DNA of 23,326 nucleotides, from NCBI RefSeq assembly GCF_003477995.1, contig NZ_QUEM01000030.1, forward strand, positions 1-23,326, given 5' to 3'. The notes below the pieces were generated by a model. It was not told the DNA's origin. It did not search any database and saw nothing but the letters and a program-made list of their open reading frames with translations. Source of the DNA: Bacteroides sp. OF04-15BH. GTDB taxonomy: Bacteria; Bacteroidota; Bacteroidia; Bacteroidales; Bacteroidaceae. Made by a program: the position numbers and the translations under genes. Positions 14,713 to 23,326 of this stretch are shown here, in pieces (the stretch's first letter is position 1; each line of letters begins with the position of its first letter).

Positions 14713-15303
14713 ATGAAAGAACAATTGGGAATGGACCATATTATCGCTTCCCTGAAGAAGAACAACATGAGCGACTCCTCCATCGAGGAGTTGCTTTTGT
14801 ATGCAGTTCCGCGTCGTTATGCCAAGCGTGAGATTCTCACCTCTACGGCGGCGAAAGACCCTTATTTCTATCTGATAGAGCAGGGCATTACGCGGTCGTA
14901 CAGCATCATCGACGGGCATGAAGTTACTTCCTGGTTCAGCATGGAGGGAGACATCACTTTCTCTTCGCCCAGTTTTTATGGTGTTCTGGAGGGCTATGAA
15001 ACAGAAACGGTTCAGGTGCTTGAACCTTCTTTGATTTATGCCCTGCCGATTGCATGGCTCGAAGAGTTATATACGCGGAATCTGGAGGTGGCCAACTGGT
15101 CGCGTTGCCTGCATCAGGATGCGCACATCGGCAGTGTGCACCGGCTGATTTCTTTATTGTATCATTCGGCCGAAGAGCGTTATGTAGAACTGCTGAAGAA
15201 GAATCCCCAATTGTTTCAGCGTGTGAATCTAGGATATATTGCTTCTTATTTAGGTATTTCCCAAGTAACCCTGTCGCAGTTGCGCCGTCGGGTATTGATC
15301 TGA
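14713..15303 (+). CDS. Crp/Fnr-family transcriptional regulator
   Basis: A 196-aa regulator with an N-terminal cyclic-nucleotide-binding-like beta-roll (about 35-110: YFYLIEQGITRSYSIIDGHE, then SWFSMEGDITFSS) and a C-terminal helix-turn-helix (about 170-193: RVNLGYIASYLGISQVTLSQ, ending LRRRV). There is no cysteine cluster as in Fnr and the cAMP-contact arginine of Crp is not evident, so the ligand is unknown; many Bacteroidetes members of this family have no known effector. It lies 10 bp after the choloylglycine hydrolase gene and ends before a strong terminator, so the two are probably co-transcribed and the regulator may control the enzyme, itself or efflux and bile responses; that link is inference. 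Confidence 0.9.
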   Translation: MKEQLGMDHIIASLKKNNMSDSSIEELLLYAVPRRYAKREILTSTAAKDPYFYLIEQGITRSYSIIDGHEVTSWFSMEGDITFSSPSFYGVLEGYETETVQVLEPSLIYALPIAWLEELYTRNLEVANWSRCLHQDAHIGSVHRLISLLYHSAEERYVELLKKNPQLFQRVNLGYIASYLGISQVTLSQLRRRVLI

Positions 15304-15329
15304 CGACAAGGTTCGGATAAACAAAGGGC

Positions 15330-15390
15330 AAGGGCCGCCGCAAACTCTTTTGTAGAGAAATGCGGCGGCCCTTGGCTTTTTTTGTTTTTA
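15330..15390 (+). terminator. Terminator after the Crp/Fnr regulator
   Basis: AAGGGCCGCCGCA (15330-15342) and TGCGGCGGCCCTT (15361-15373) form a perfect 13-bp GC-rich stem with an 18-nt loop, followed by GGC and a T-rich tail (seven T, G, five T). It ends the hydrolase/regulator transcript 26 bp after the stop. Confidence 0.9.
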
Positions 15391-15394
15391 TCTC

Positions 15395-15460
15395 CCCGAT
15401 GGTAATCTATTATCTTCCCAATGATAATTTATTATCAACGTGATGTTAATCATTTACGAT
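15395..15460 (+). repeat. Three imperfect 22-bp tandem units containing GATAAT-type palindromes
   Basis: Units start at 15395, 15417 and 15439. The first two agree at 17 of 22 positions (core ATGnTAATnTATTATC); the third keeps ATGTTAATCATTTA. The second holds a perfect palindrome, TGATAAT-TT-ATTATCA (15422-15437), and the first a near-copy. The 22-bp period is close to two helical turns, as in operator arrays, but the region lies between convergent genes and no promoter is evident. Confidence 0.45.
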
Positions 15461-15509
15461 CTAGAGAGCAAAAGTTTTTTGGGAGGATGTCTCCGTTGCT
15501 TTCCCGATA

Positions 15510-16655
15510 TTATTCGAATACGCGGAGCAGGATCTTGCGGGCAGTAGCACCGTCTACCAGCCCGTCCTCACCGAAGTGAACGTTACGCTCGTTGAAGCGA
15601 CGCTCGATTTCGTCGATGGTCTCCATTGTTACTCCGGCTTCGCTCAGACGGGTGCGCAAGCCCAGAGAGCGGAAGAACTCCTCGGTTTTGCGGATAATCT
15701 CGGTGATGCGGGCATCGCGGATACCGGAGTTGATACCCATTACGCGGGTTCCGAACTGGAGTATCTTGTCACCTTTCTGTTCGCGCAGCACATCCATAGT
15801 ACCCGGCAATACCATTGCCAGTGTCTCCCCGTGAGTGATGCCGTGCAGGGCAGTCAGTTCGTGGCCGATCATGTGAGTGGCCCAATCCTGCTCTACACCC
15901 ATGGCGATAAATCCGTTGAGGCCCATAGTGGCCGACATCATGAAATCTGCCATCAGGTCGTAATCCATCTGGTTCTCCTTGATTTTGGGAGCAATCTCAA
16001 TCAGGGTCTGCAAGATACCTTCGGCCCAGCGATCCATGATGCGTGACTGTCCGCACTTGGTGAGGTACTGTTCCATAACGTGAACGAAGGTGTCGGCCAG
16101 TCCGCAGGCCACCTGATGTGCCGGCAGGCTGAAAGTTACTTCTGGATCAAGGATGGAGAATACCGGATAGTTGCTGTAGAAGGCATATTTTTCCTTGGTT
16201 TCCTTGCGTGAGATGACGGCACCGTTGTTCATCTCCGAACCGGTAGCCGGCAGAGTCAGCACAGTGCCGAGCGGAACGCAGTCATAAGAGGCTCCTTTAA
16301 GTACCAGATCCCAGGCGTCGCCTTCGTATTTCAGTCCGGCGGCAATCAGCTTGGTGCCGTCGATAACAGAACCGCCACCTACGGCCAGCAGAAAGTCTAC
16401 CTTCTCTTTCTTGCCCAGCTCGATGGCCTGACGCAGGGTTTCAATGGCCGGATTCGGCTCGATGCCCCAGAACTCGATGGTCTGATGACCGGACAGAGCT
16501 TCTTTTACCTGCTCATATACACCGTTCTTCTTGACGCTGCCGCCGCCAAAAGTAATCATGATTTTCTTGTCAGTCGGGATTTCTTCTTTCAGAGAAGCAA
16601 TCATACCTTTTCCCATAATCAGTTTTACGGGATTGCAAAAGCTGAAATTCTTCAT
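15510..16655 (-). CDS. Iron-containing alcohol dehydrogenase, YqhD-like (NADPH-dependent aldehyde reductase)
   Basis: A 381-aa cytoplasmic oxidoreductase of the group III metal-dependent alcohol dehydrogenases, close to E. coli YqhD (387 aa), which reduces short-chain and lipid-derived aldehydes with NADPH. N-terminal dinucleotide-binding parts are TFGGGSVKKNGVYEQV (35-50) and AVGGGSVIDGTK (91-102); LTLPATGSEMNNGAVIS (134-149) is the central signature. The metal ligands align exactly with YqhD: Asp188 and His192 in GLADTFVHVMEQY, His261 in WATHMIGHE and His275 in GITHGETLA. Single gene with its own promoter, convergent with the Crp/Fnr gene. No clear terminator is seen on its downstream side. 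A role in aldehyde detoxification or fermentative alcohol formation is inferred from the family. Confidence 0.93.
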   Translation of the reverse strand: MKNFSFCNPVKLIMGKGMIASLKEEIPTDKKIMITFGGGSVKKNGVYEQVKEALSGHQTIEFWGIEPNPAIETLRQAIELGKKEKVDFLLAVGGGSVIDGTKLIAAGLKYEGDAWDLVLKGASYDCVPLGTVLTLPATGSEMNNGAVISRKETKEKYAFYSNYPVFSILDPEVTFSLPAHQVACGLADTFVHVMEQYLTKCGQSRIMDRWAEGILQTLIEIAPKIKENQMDYDLMADFMMSATMGLNGFIAMGVEQDWATHMIGHELTALHGITHGETLAMVLPGTMDVLREQKGDKILQFGTRVMGINSGIRDARITEIIRKTEEFFRSLGLRTRLSEAGVTMETIDEIERRFNERNVHFGEDGLVDGATARKILLRVFE

Positions 16656-16689
16656 AAGTCTTCAATTCGATAAATGATTCTTGTGGATA

Positions 16690-16697
16690 CAAATTTA
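16690..16697 (-). promoter_or_regulatory. -7 promoter box of the alcohol dehydrogenase gene
   Basis: Minus-strand TAAATTTG matches TAnnTTTG and lies 34 bp upstream of the start codon, predicting a short leader of about 28 nt. No clear -33 box. Confidence 0.5.
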
Positions 16698-16764
16698 ATC
16701 AAAAAGCCATATCCCTCCATCATGAAAACACTTGTTTTTCCTAAAATATTGTGATACGAAAAAT

Positions 16765-16806
16765 CCCTTATTCTGCCGGAATGCAATTTTTCCGGAAGAA
16801 TAAGGG
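16765..16806 (-). terminator. Terminator of the GH20 hexosaminidase gene
   Basis: CCCTTATTCT and AGAATAAGGG, then after one G/A mismatch CCGGAA and TTCCGG, form a 16-bp stem with an 8-nt loop. On the minus strand it is followed by ATTTTTCG. It lies 28 bp after the stop codon of the hexosaminidase gene. Confidence 0.85.
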
Positions 16807-16834
16807 AGAAATGGTTTCAGTCCGTGTTTACGGA

Positions 16835-18478
16835 TTATTTCTTTTTGAAAACATGTTTGCCGTAGCACCAGTCTTTCAGATTATATACTTTCTGCTGGCT
16901 CTGCAGACGGTTCTCAAAGCTGGTATAGTCTCTCTTTGCCTGTGGAGTCCATCCGGCTTCGGCAACAGCTGCCAGTCGGGGGAGCATCAGATACTCCAGA
17001 GTGTCTGCTTCACAAACCCATTCGGTCCAGAAATTGGCCTGCACCCCTTTGTATTTTGGCTGCAGATTCTCCGGTACTCCGTTCATAGGCTGATAAGCAT
17101 AGACGGCCTCTACAGTTTCAGAACCGTTACCCTGTGACATCGGTTCGGTAGGCAGGTTAGACTGCTTGCGGTTGATATAATATGGTATCTGCGGCGACAG
17201 GATGGTTTCCATACCTCTTTGGGCGGCATCCTTGGCTGCGGCGTTGGCGCCTACCCAAGCCATGATGGTAATGTCGGTACCCAGTGGCGCTGTGTTTCCG
17301 TGGAGCACCTCGTTCCAGAAGATGAGGCGCTTCTGCTTGCTGCTTTCTTTACCGGCAATATGATCCTGTAACTGCTTGTAGAAATGAATCTGCAGGTCTC
17401 TGAAATTCTTGGAACCGATTTCTGCCAACAGCTTCTTGCACGCATCATTCTGCTCCCATTTGGTTGTAGGGCACTCGTCGCCGCCCAGATGAATATATCC
17501 GAAGGGGAACAGATCGCTGATTTCGTCAATGATATCTTTGGCAAACTGCACGGCTTCGGGCTTGGCCACATTGATCACATCGGTAGATACTCCCTGCCAG
17601 AGCCATACTTCGTGCTTGTTTTCCAGATCGCAGGCCAGCAGTTCGGGATAAGAAGCTACGGCAGCCTGTGAGTGTCCCGGTATATCCACTTCCGGCACTA
17701 TTTCGATGAACCGGTCCTGAGCATATTTTACGATTTCACGAATATCGTCCTGAGTATAGAAACCGCCGTAGTGCTGTCCGTCCGGCTTGTGGTCGCCCCA
17801 GCCCAGTCCCATGCTGTTGCGCCAGGCACCCACTTCGGTCAGTTTGGGATATTTCTTGATTTCGATTCTCCAGCCCTGGTCCTCGGTGAGATGCCAGTGG
17901 AAACGGTTCATCTTGTAAAGGGCCATCATGTCGATAACTCTCTTCACGGCTTCCTTACCGAAGAAGTGGCGGCCTTCGTCGAGCATGAATCCGCGCCATC
18001 CGAACTCCGGCTCGTCCTCGATGCTTACCTGCGGTACGCTCCACTCGGTGATGTCCGTTACGGCTGTAGTGCTGAACACTTCGCCGGGCATAAGCTGTTT
18101 CAGGGTGGTCAGGGCATAATGGAAACCTGCCGGGCGCGCAGCCTCGATGGTGATGTTCCGGTCGGTGATGTTCAGCTTGTAGGCTTCGTTGCCAAGCTCC
18201 TTGTTCAGCACCAGACGGATATCAGCCTTCTTCGGCTTGCTGTTCTTGAACTGGATGCCGGTGGCCGGTGCGATTTCCTTTTCGAAGTTCTCAAAAACCC
18301 ATTCAATGCTGTCGCCGGGATAAGCGTCGGCTGCAACCTTCATTTTGGATTTGAAGACAAATTCCTTTCCGGTTGTTTCCTGCATCTCCTTGGGTTGGGG
18401 AATCAGGGAAATTTCCTGTGCCATTGCCTGATAGCTTCCTGCCAGCAGGGCCGCAAAAATAAGCGATTTCAATTTCAT
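16835..18478 (-). CDS. Secreted beta-N-acetylhexosaminidase, GH20
   Basis: A 547-aa exported glycosidase that removes terminal beta-linked GlcNAc or GalNAc from glycans. Signal peptide 1-20 (MKLKSLIFAALLAGSYQAMA). Residues about 22-145 are the GH20b non-catalytic domain (ISLIPQPKEM). The TIM barrel starts at EFGWRGFMLDEGRHFFG (158-174, substrate-binding Arg162), continues NRFHWHLTEDQGWRIEIKKY and PEVDIPGHSQAA, and carries the catalytic Asp334-Glu335 pair in YIHLGGDECPTTKW, the hallmark of substrate-assisted catalysis. The active-site tryptophan motif (FWNEVLHG, then NFWTEWV) is also present. Length is normal and there is no lipobox, so it is probably periplasmic. Use of host mucin or N-glycans is inferred from the gut Bacteroidales setting. 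Single-gene unit with promoter and terminator. Confidence 0.96.
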   Translation of the reverse strand: MKLKSLIFAALLAGSYQAMAQEISLIPQPKEMQETTGKEFVFKSKMKVAADAYPGDSIEWVFENFEKEIAPATGIQFKNSKPKKADIRLVLNKELGNEAYKLNITDRNITIEAARPAGFHYALTTLKQLMPGEVFSTTAVTDITEWSVPQVSIEDEPEFGWRGFMLDEGRHFFGKEAVKRVIDMMALYKMNRFHWHLTEDQGWRIEIKKYPKLTEVGAWRNSMGLGWGDHKPDGQHYGGFYTQDDIREIVKYAQDRFIEIVPEVDIPGHSQAAVASYPELLACDLENKHEVWLWQGVSTDVINVAKPEAVQFAKDIIDEISDLFPFGYIHLGGDECPTTKWEQNDACKKLLAEIGSKNFRDLQIHFYKQLQDHIAGKESSKQKRLIFWNEVLHGNTAPLGTDITIMAWVGANAAAKDAAQRGMETILSPQIPYYINRKQSNLPTEPMSQGNGSETVEAVYAYQPMNGVPENLQPKYKGVQANFWTEWVCEADTLEYLMLPRLAAVAEAGWTPQAKRDYTSFENRLQSQQKVYNLKDWCYGKHVFKKK

Positions 18479-18520
18479 TTTCTGTATAAGGTATTTCTAA
18501 AGTTAGGTCTATGGTATGAA

Positions 18521-18542
18521 GCGGAGAAGTGGCCCTCTCCGC
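18521..18542 (-). promoter_or_regulatory. 5'-terminal hairpin of the hexosaminidase transcript
   Basis: GCGGAGA (18521-18527) and TCTCCGC (18536-18542) form a perfect 7-bp stem with an 8-nt loop. It would begin about 4 nt after the predicted transcription start (about 18546), so the mRNA would start with a hairpin, an arrangement that can protect against 5'-end decay. Confidence 0.4.
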
Positions 18543-18552
18543 CAAACGGTTG

Positions 18553-18560
18553 CAAATATA
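18553..18560 (-). promoter_or_regulatory. -7 promoter box of the hexosaminidase gene
   Basis: Minus-strand TATATTTG, a perfect TAnnTTTG match, 74 bp upstream of the start codon and placed just after the terminator of the polyphosphate operon. Confidence 0.55.
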
Positions 18561-18595
18561 CGATAAATAGGGGGATGGGGTATGCTTGGGTGACG

Positions 18596-18643
18596 TAAAA
18601 AAATAACCATATCCCGGTTTTGCGGTGTACGGGATATGGTTAT
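18596..18643 (-). terminator. Terminator of the ppk-ppx operon
   Basis: ATAACCATATCCCG (18603-18616) and CGGGATATGGTTAT (18630-18643) form a perfect 14-bp stem with a 13-nt loop; on the minus strand seven or more T follow (18596-18602). It starts 7 bp after the stop of the ppx-type gene. Confidence 0.9.
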
Positions 18644-18650
18644 CATTGAT

Positions 18651-19574
18651 TTATTTTTCTTTCTGTTTGCGTTCTTCTTTCTCCTTATCAGCTGTATAAA
18701 GGCTGTCTATGATTCCGTCGGAGAGACCGATTTCGGGAACGTAAATAAAGTCGGAGCCCAAGGTGTCGGCTATGGTCAGGAAGATTCTTCCTGCCGGTAC
18801 GATTACATCTGCGCGGTCCGGCTTCAGGCTGAAGGCTTCCATTCTCTCTTCCGGAGACATCGGCTCCAGTTTGTCATAGACTTCCTTCAGAGAGGCAATC
18901 GGAATCCGTTTGTTTTTCTTGTCTTTGTTGTCCACCAGTCGGTACAGTTTGTTGATATTACCTCCCGAACCGATGATATTCACCACTCCGTAGGCTTTGG
19001 TCTCCTTGGCAATCTCGTCGCGCATCAGCTCCCAGGCTGCTTCGGTTACTCCTCCGGTAAGAATACGGACGGTTCCGATATTATAGGATTTGGAGAATCT
19101 CAGTTCTCCGTTAATGAGCAGGTTCACTTCTGTACTGCCACCACCCACATCGACATACATATAGTTACCGTTACGGTCTTCCATACATTCCACATGGTTG
19201 TTGTAGATAATCTGTGCCTCTTCCTTTCCGTCGATAATCTCGATTTTGATGCCGGTGGATTTCTTTATCTTTTTGATGATATCCTTTCCGTTGCGGGCGT
19301 CGCGCATGGCCGAAGTGGCACAGGCACGGTAGCCGTTTACATCATAGATTTTCATCAGGTGACTGTAAGCTTTCATCAGGCGGCACATCCGTTCTTCTTT
19401 GGCCGGACTGATTTCGCCTTTCTCGAACACGTCAAAACCCAGTCGCAGCGGCACACGTAACAGAATGTTCTTGGCAAACTTGGCCTCGCCATTGTCTTGA
19501 GTAGTTACTTTCTTGATCAGCAGTCGCACGGCATTTGAACCGATGTCAATCGCTGCATAATTCTTGTTTTCCAT
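18651..19574 (-). CDS. ppx: Ppx/GppA-family phosphatase (exopolyphosphatase)
   Basis: A 307-aa protein of the ASKHA fold that releases phosphate from polyphosphate or hydrolyses pppGpp. The start at 19574 gives MENKNYAAIDIGSNAVRLL, the expected beginning; longer in-frame starts would lie inside the kinase gene. Motifs: phosphate-1 loop AIDIGSNAVRLL (8-19, Asp10), ATSAMRDARNG (87-96), catalytic glutamate in DGKEEAQIIY (118-119), phosphate-2 loop YVDVGGGSTEVNLL (140-153) and GSGGNINKLYRL (203-214). It is much shorter than E. coli Ppx (about 513 aa) because the C-terminal domains are absent, as is common in Bacteroidetes. It follows ppk by 7 bp, so synthesis and breakdown of polyphosphate are encoded together; exopolyphosphatase is therefore more likely than a pure pppGpp phosphatase. 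Confidence 0.9.
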   Translation of the reverse strand: MENKNYAAIDIGSNAVRLLIKKVTTQDNGEAKFAKNILLRVPLRLGFDVFEKGEISPAKEERMCRLMKAYSHLMKIYDVNGYRACATSAMRDARNGKDIIKKIKKSTGIKIEIIDGKEEAQIIYNNHVECMEDRNGNYMYVDVGGGSTEVNLLINGELRFSKSYNIGTVRILTGGVTEAAWELMRDEIAKETKAYGVVNIIGSGGNINKLYRLVDNKDKKNKRIPIASLKEVYDKLEPMSPEERMEAFSLKPDRADVIVPAGRIFLTIADTLGSDFIYVPEIGLSDGIIDSLYTADKEKEERKQKEK

Positions 19575-19581
19575 TCTGATA

Positions 19582-21657
19582 TTATTTTTCGTTTTGGTTT
19601 TCCTCAAGATATTCCCGGTATAAGGTTTCCTGAGAGCGGAACGCCTCGTCACCGGTATTTTCAAGATTGGTTCCCAACCCGTCAACGATTCTTCCTTGAA
19701 GAGTGTCCTTCAGTCCGTATTCAACCACTTTCCGTAAGTTGGCCTTGATGTCCTCGTCATAAACCGGAGTAATCACTTCAACGCGGTGATCCAGATTACG
19801 TGGCATCCAGTCGGCCGAGCCGAGGAAGGTCTTGTTCAGGCCGCCTGCCGCAAAGATAAAGATACGGGCATGCTCCAAATAGCGGTCAATGATACCTACT
19901 ACCTTCATGTTTCCGTTCAGGCTCTTCAGATTCGGTTTCAGGGAGCAGTTGCCGCGAACCAGCAAGTCCACCTGCACGCCGGCTTCGGCAGCTTCATAAA
20001 GCTTTTTCACCATCAGCTCGTCGGTGATGTGATTTATTTTTACTTTGATGTAAGCTTCTTTACCGGCCTTTTTGTTTTTGATTTCCTCGTTGATCAGACG
20101 AATGAATTTCTGTTTCATTTCGTTAGGAGAAACCAATAATTCCTTGAATTTAATCATTGTATATGGCTTCTCAATAAAATTGAAAACATTTTCAACATCT
20201 TTAACAATAGGACGGGATGCCGTCATCAGCATGAAGTCAGTATACATGCGTGCGTTCCCTTCGTGGAAGTTACCGCTACTGATACAAGCCAGATCGGCAC
20301 CGCTCTTCATGTGAATCAGGGTAATCTTGGAATGAACCTTCAGACCCTCTACACCGAAAATCACTTCAATGCCGGCATCCTGCATTTTCTTGGACCAAAC
20401 GATGTTTGAGGCTTCGTCAAAGCGGGCCAGCAATTCGATGATTACGGTAACTTTCTTGCCGTTGTGTGCGGCGGCAATCAGGGCTTCGATTACTTTGGAG
20501 TCTTTGGCCAGTCGGTACAGTGTGGTCTTGATGCTCTTCACCTCGCGGTTGATGGCTGCTTCCTGCAGCACACGCAGGTAGGAATCAAAGCTGTGATAGG
20601 GCACGTGGATGTAACGGTCCTTTTGGCGGATCAGTTCCAGAATGCTTTCTTCCGGGCTGGCCAGTTCCTTTTTCAGGATAGGCGGCCATGCCGGATACTT
20701 CAGGTCCTTGCGGCCGCAGTCGGGGAATTTCATCAGGTCCTTGTGATTCTGATAGCGTCCTCCGGCCAGCACGGTGTCCAGCTTGTCCACATAAAGTGTG
20801 TTCATAATATGCTTCAGGAGTACTTTCGGCATGGCGGCATCATAGACGATACGCATCGGCGCACCCTTTTTTCGGCTCTTTACTCCCTTGGAGATCTTTT
20901 GCAGCATACCGTTGCGCAAGTCATTGTCGATTTCCATTTCCGCATCACGGGTAAACTTGAAGGAATAAGCCTCGAAGTCTGTATAGTTCTGACCGCTGAA
21001 AATAAGCGGCAGGCAGCATCGGATGACATCATCCAGATAAGTCAGATAGCACTTTCCGTCTTTGTCGTTGAGGCGCACAAAGCGTCCGCTGATCGATACA
21101 GGGAGTTCCAGAAAGGCATATTCCGCCTTCTTGCTGCTTAGATCCTTGCGGCGCATCTTTACGGCCAGATAAATGCTTTCGTCAGTACTTGACTTGAGCT
21201 GTTTGGTGGCTGGAAACCAGGTGGGCAGCACATAGCCGCACAGTTTCTGATAATAAAAGTCTTTGATGAAAGCACGCTGTTCTTCATCCAGTTCATCTTC
21301 CTGCAACAGATAAATGTTTTCTTCTCTCAGTTTCTGGTTGATGCTCTTGATGGTCTTTTCGAATTCTTTCGAATAGGCTGCATTCAGTTTGTTGATTTCT
21401 TTCAGAATGTAAATAGCTTCCTCGCGGTCGGTCTTGGCTTCTTTATCCTCGCATTCGGCCACACGGTTTTGAGAGGCGACACGCACGCGGAAGAACTCAT
21501 CTAAGTTATTTGAGTATATTCCCAGAAAGCTCAGTCGTTCCAGCAGAGGTACCTGCTCCTTTTGTGCTTCCTGCAGAATACGGTGATTAAAATACATCCA
21601 ACTGATGTCTCTGGGCAAATAAGTCTTGCTGTTCTTAGAATTCAAATCCTTTGGCAT
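19582..21657 (-). CDS. ppk: Polyphosphate kinase 1
   Basis: A 691-aa enzyme that reversibly transfers the terminal phosphate of ATP to polyphosphate, usually peripheral to the inner membrane. The N-terminal domain begins YLPRDISWMYFNHRILQEA (13-31), with FLGIYSNNLDEFFRVRV (44-60) as the family signature. The head domain follows, then two phospholipase-D-like catalytic domains: His442 in GLKVHSKITLIHM, equivalent to the autophosphorylated His435 of E. coli, with GNFHEGNARMYTDF (462-475), and His596 in DRYLEHARIFIF, equivalent to His592. Length is normal (E. coli 688). First gene of the operon with the ppx-type phosphatase, gap 7 bp. No strong -7 box is visible upstream; TAACTTTA at 21705-21712 on the minus strand is the best weak candidate. 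Confidence 0.96.
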   Translation of the reverse strand: MPKDLNSKNSKTYLPRDISWMYFNHRILQEAQKEQVPLLERLSFLGIYSNNLDEFFRVRVASQNRVAECEDKEAKTDREEAIYILKEINKLNAAYSKEFEKTIKSINQKLREENIYLLQEDELDEEQRAFIKDFYYQKLCGYVLPTWFPATKQLKSSTDESIYLAVKMRRKDLSSKKAEYAFLELPVSISGRFVRLNDKDGKCYLTYLDDVIRCCLPLIFSGQNYTDFEAYSFKFTRDAEMEIDNDLRNGMLQKISKGVKSRKKGAPMRIVYDAAMPKVLLKHIMNTLYVDKLDTVLAGGRYQNHKDLMKFPDCGRKDLKYPAWPPILKKELASPEESILELIRQKDRYIHVPYHSFDSYLRVLQEAAINREVKSIKTTLYRLAKDSKVIEALIAAAHNGKKVTVIIELLARFDEASNIVWSKKMQDAGIEVIFGVEGLKVHSKITLIHMKSGADLACISSGNFHEGNARMYTDFMLMTASRPIVKDVENVFNFIEKPYTMIKFKELLVSPNEMKQKFIRLINEEIKNKKAGKEAYIKVKINHITDELMVKKLYEAAEAGVQVDLLVRGNCSLKPNLKSLNGNMKVVGIIDRYLEHARIFIFAAGGLNKTFLGSADWMPRNLDHRVEVITPVYDEDIKANLRKVVEYGLKDTLQGRIVDGLGTNLENTGDEAFRSQETLYREYLEENQNEK

Positions 21658-21781
21658 ATCTCTTTTCTTTTATATTTCTGATGATTGATTTATTAGTCTT
21701 TATAAAGTTAGTGGTTATTAAGGAAAATAAGATGTTTTTTCTCGTTTTTTTGTTCTTGTTTTTTCATTTCATGGAAAGTGA

Positions 21782-23218
<1,437 letters not shown>

Positions 23219-23252
23219 TTTCAATCTATTCTGATTTAATCAAGTTTTGCGT

Positions 23253-23282
23253 GCCCTCCGGTTTCATGCCGGAGGGCTTTTT
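23253..23282 (+). terminator. Terminator of the enolase gene
   Basis: GCCCTCCGG (23253-23261) and CCGGAGGGC (23269-23277) form a perfect 9-bp GC-rich stem with a 7-nt loop, followed by five T. It lies 35 bp after the stop codon. Confidence 0.92.
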
Positions 23283-23310
23283 GTGTGTTGTCTGGAAAAA
23301 CAAAATCGGC

Positions 23311-23326
23311 AGGGCCTGCTGGCCCT
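23311..23326 (-). terminator. Hairpin at the window edge, possible terminator of a converging gene
   Basis: AGGGCC-TGCT-GGCCCT is a perfect 6-bp stem cut by the window edge. On the minus strand it is followed by GCCGATTTTGTTTTTCC, a T-rich tail, so it may end a minus-strand gene beyond the window. The stem may be longer outside. Confidence 0.35.

Noticed and set aside
19575..19685. Ppx extended by 37 codons into the kinase gene
   Set aside because: The extra residues do not resemble the family; the conserved strand AAIDIGSNAVRLL starts seven residues after the chosen Met.

Overview
The window looks like a chromosomal segment of a gut Bacteroidales bacterium (Bacteroides/Phocaeicola-like). 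Protein signatures, Bacteroidetes-type promoter boxes (TAnnTTTG, the -7 element, found upstream of most transcription units), weak Shine-Dalgarno sites, SPI-type secreted proteins with the tail YYDLQGRRV..KGIYV, and the gut-associated pair of bile-salt-hydrolase-family enzyme and GH20 hexosaminidase all point the same way. I saw no rRNA, tRNA, CRISPR array or insertion sequence.

Layout. 1-4238 (minus strand): the start of a secreted protein cut by the window edge; a 1030-aa secreted multidomain protein with a discoidin-like domain, followed by a 50-aa small protein and a terminator; and a 98-aa stand-alone copy of the large protein's N-terminus. 4441-5631 (minus): a lysine exporter LysO encoded as two overlapping genes, with a structured leader. 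5739-11802 (plus): a complete tripartite RND efflux operon (membrane fusion protein, inner-membrane pump, outer-membrane lipoprotein) behind a leader of about 245 nt that holds several hairpins and a 32-codon upstream ORF. 11817-13569 (plus): a visibly AT-richer two-gene cassette, an AAA/ABC-type ATPase overlapping a small protein with an ExK nuclease-like motif. 13611-15303 (plus): a secreted choloylglycine hydrolase-family enzyme with a Crp/Fnr-type regulator 10 bp behind it. 15510-16655 (minus): a YqhD-like iron-containing alcohol dehydrogenase. 16835-18478 (minus): a secreted GH20 beta-N-acetylhexosaminidase. 18651-21657 (minus): polyphosphate kinase and a short Ppx/GppA phosphatase as an operon. 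21938-23218 (plus): enolase.

How the genes work together. Most of the window is core metabolism (enolase, polyphosphate turnover, aldehyde reduction) and envelope functions (efflux, lysine export, glycan and bile-salt processing). The part least explained by known housekeeping is the ATPase plus ExK-protein cassette, which resembles two-gene anti-phage modules in layout and is the best candidate for an undescribed system. The second is the upstream ORF and alternative hairpins ahead of the efflux operon, which look like a translation-coupled switch. Functions are inferred from sequence motifs read by eye; no database search was possible.
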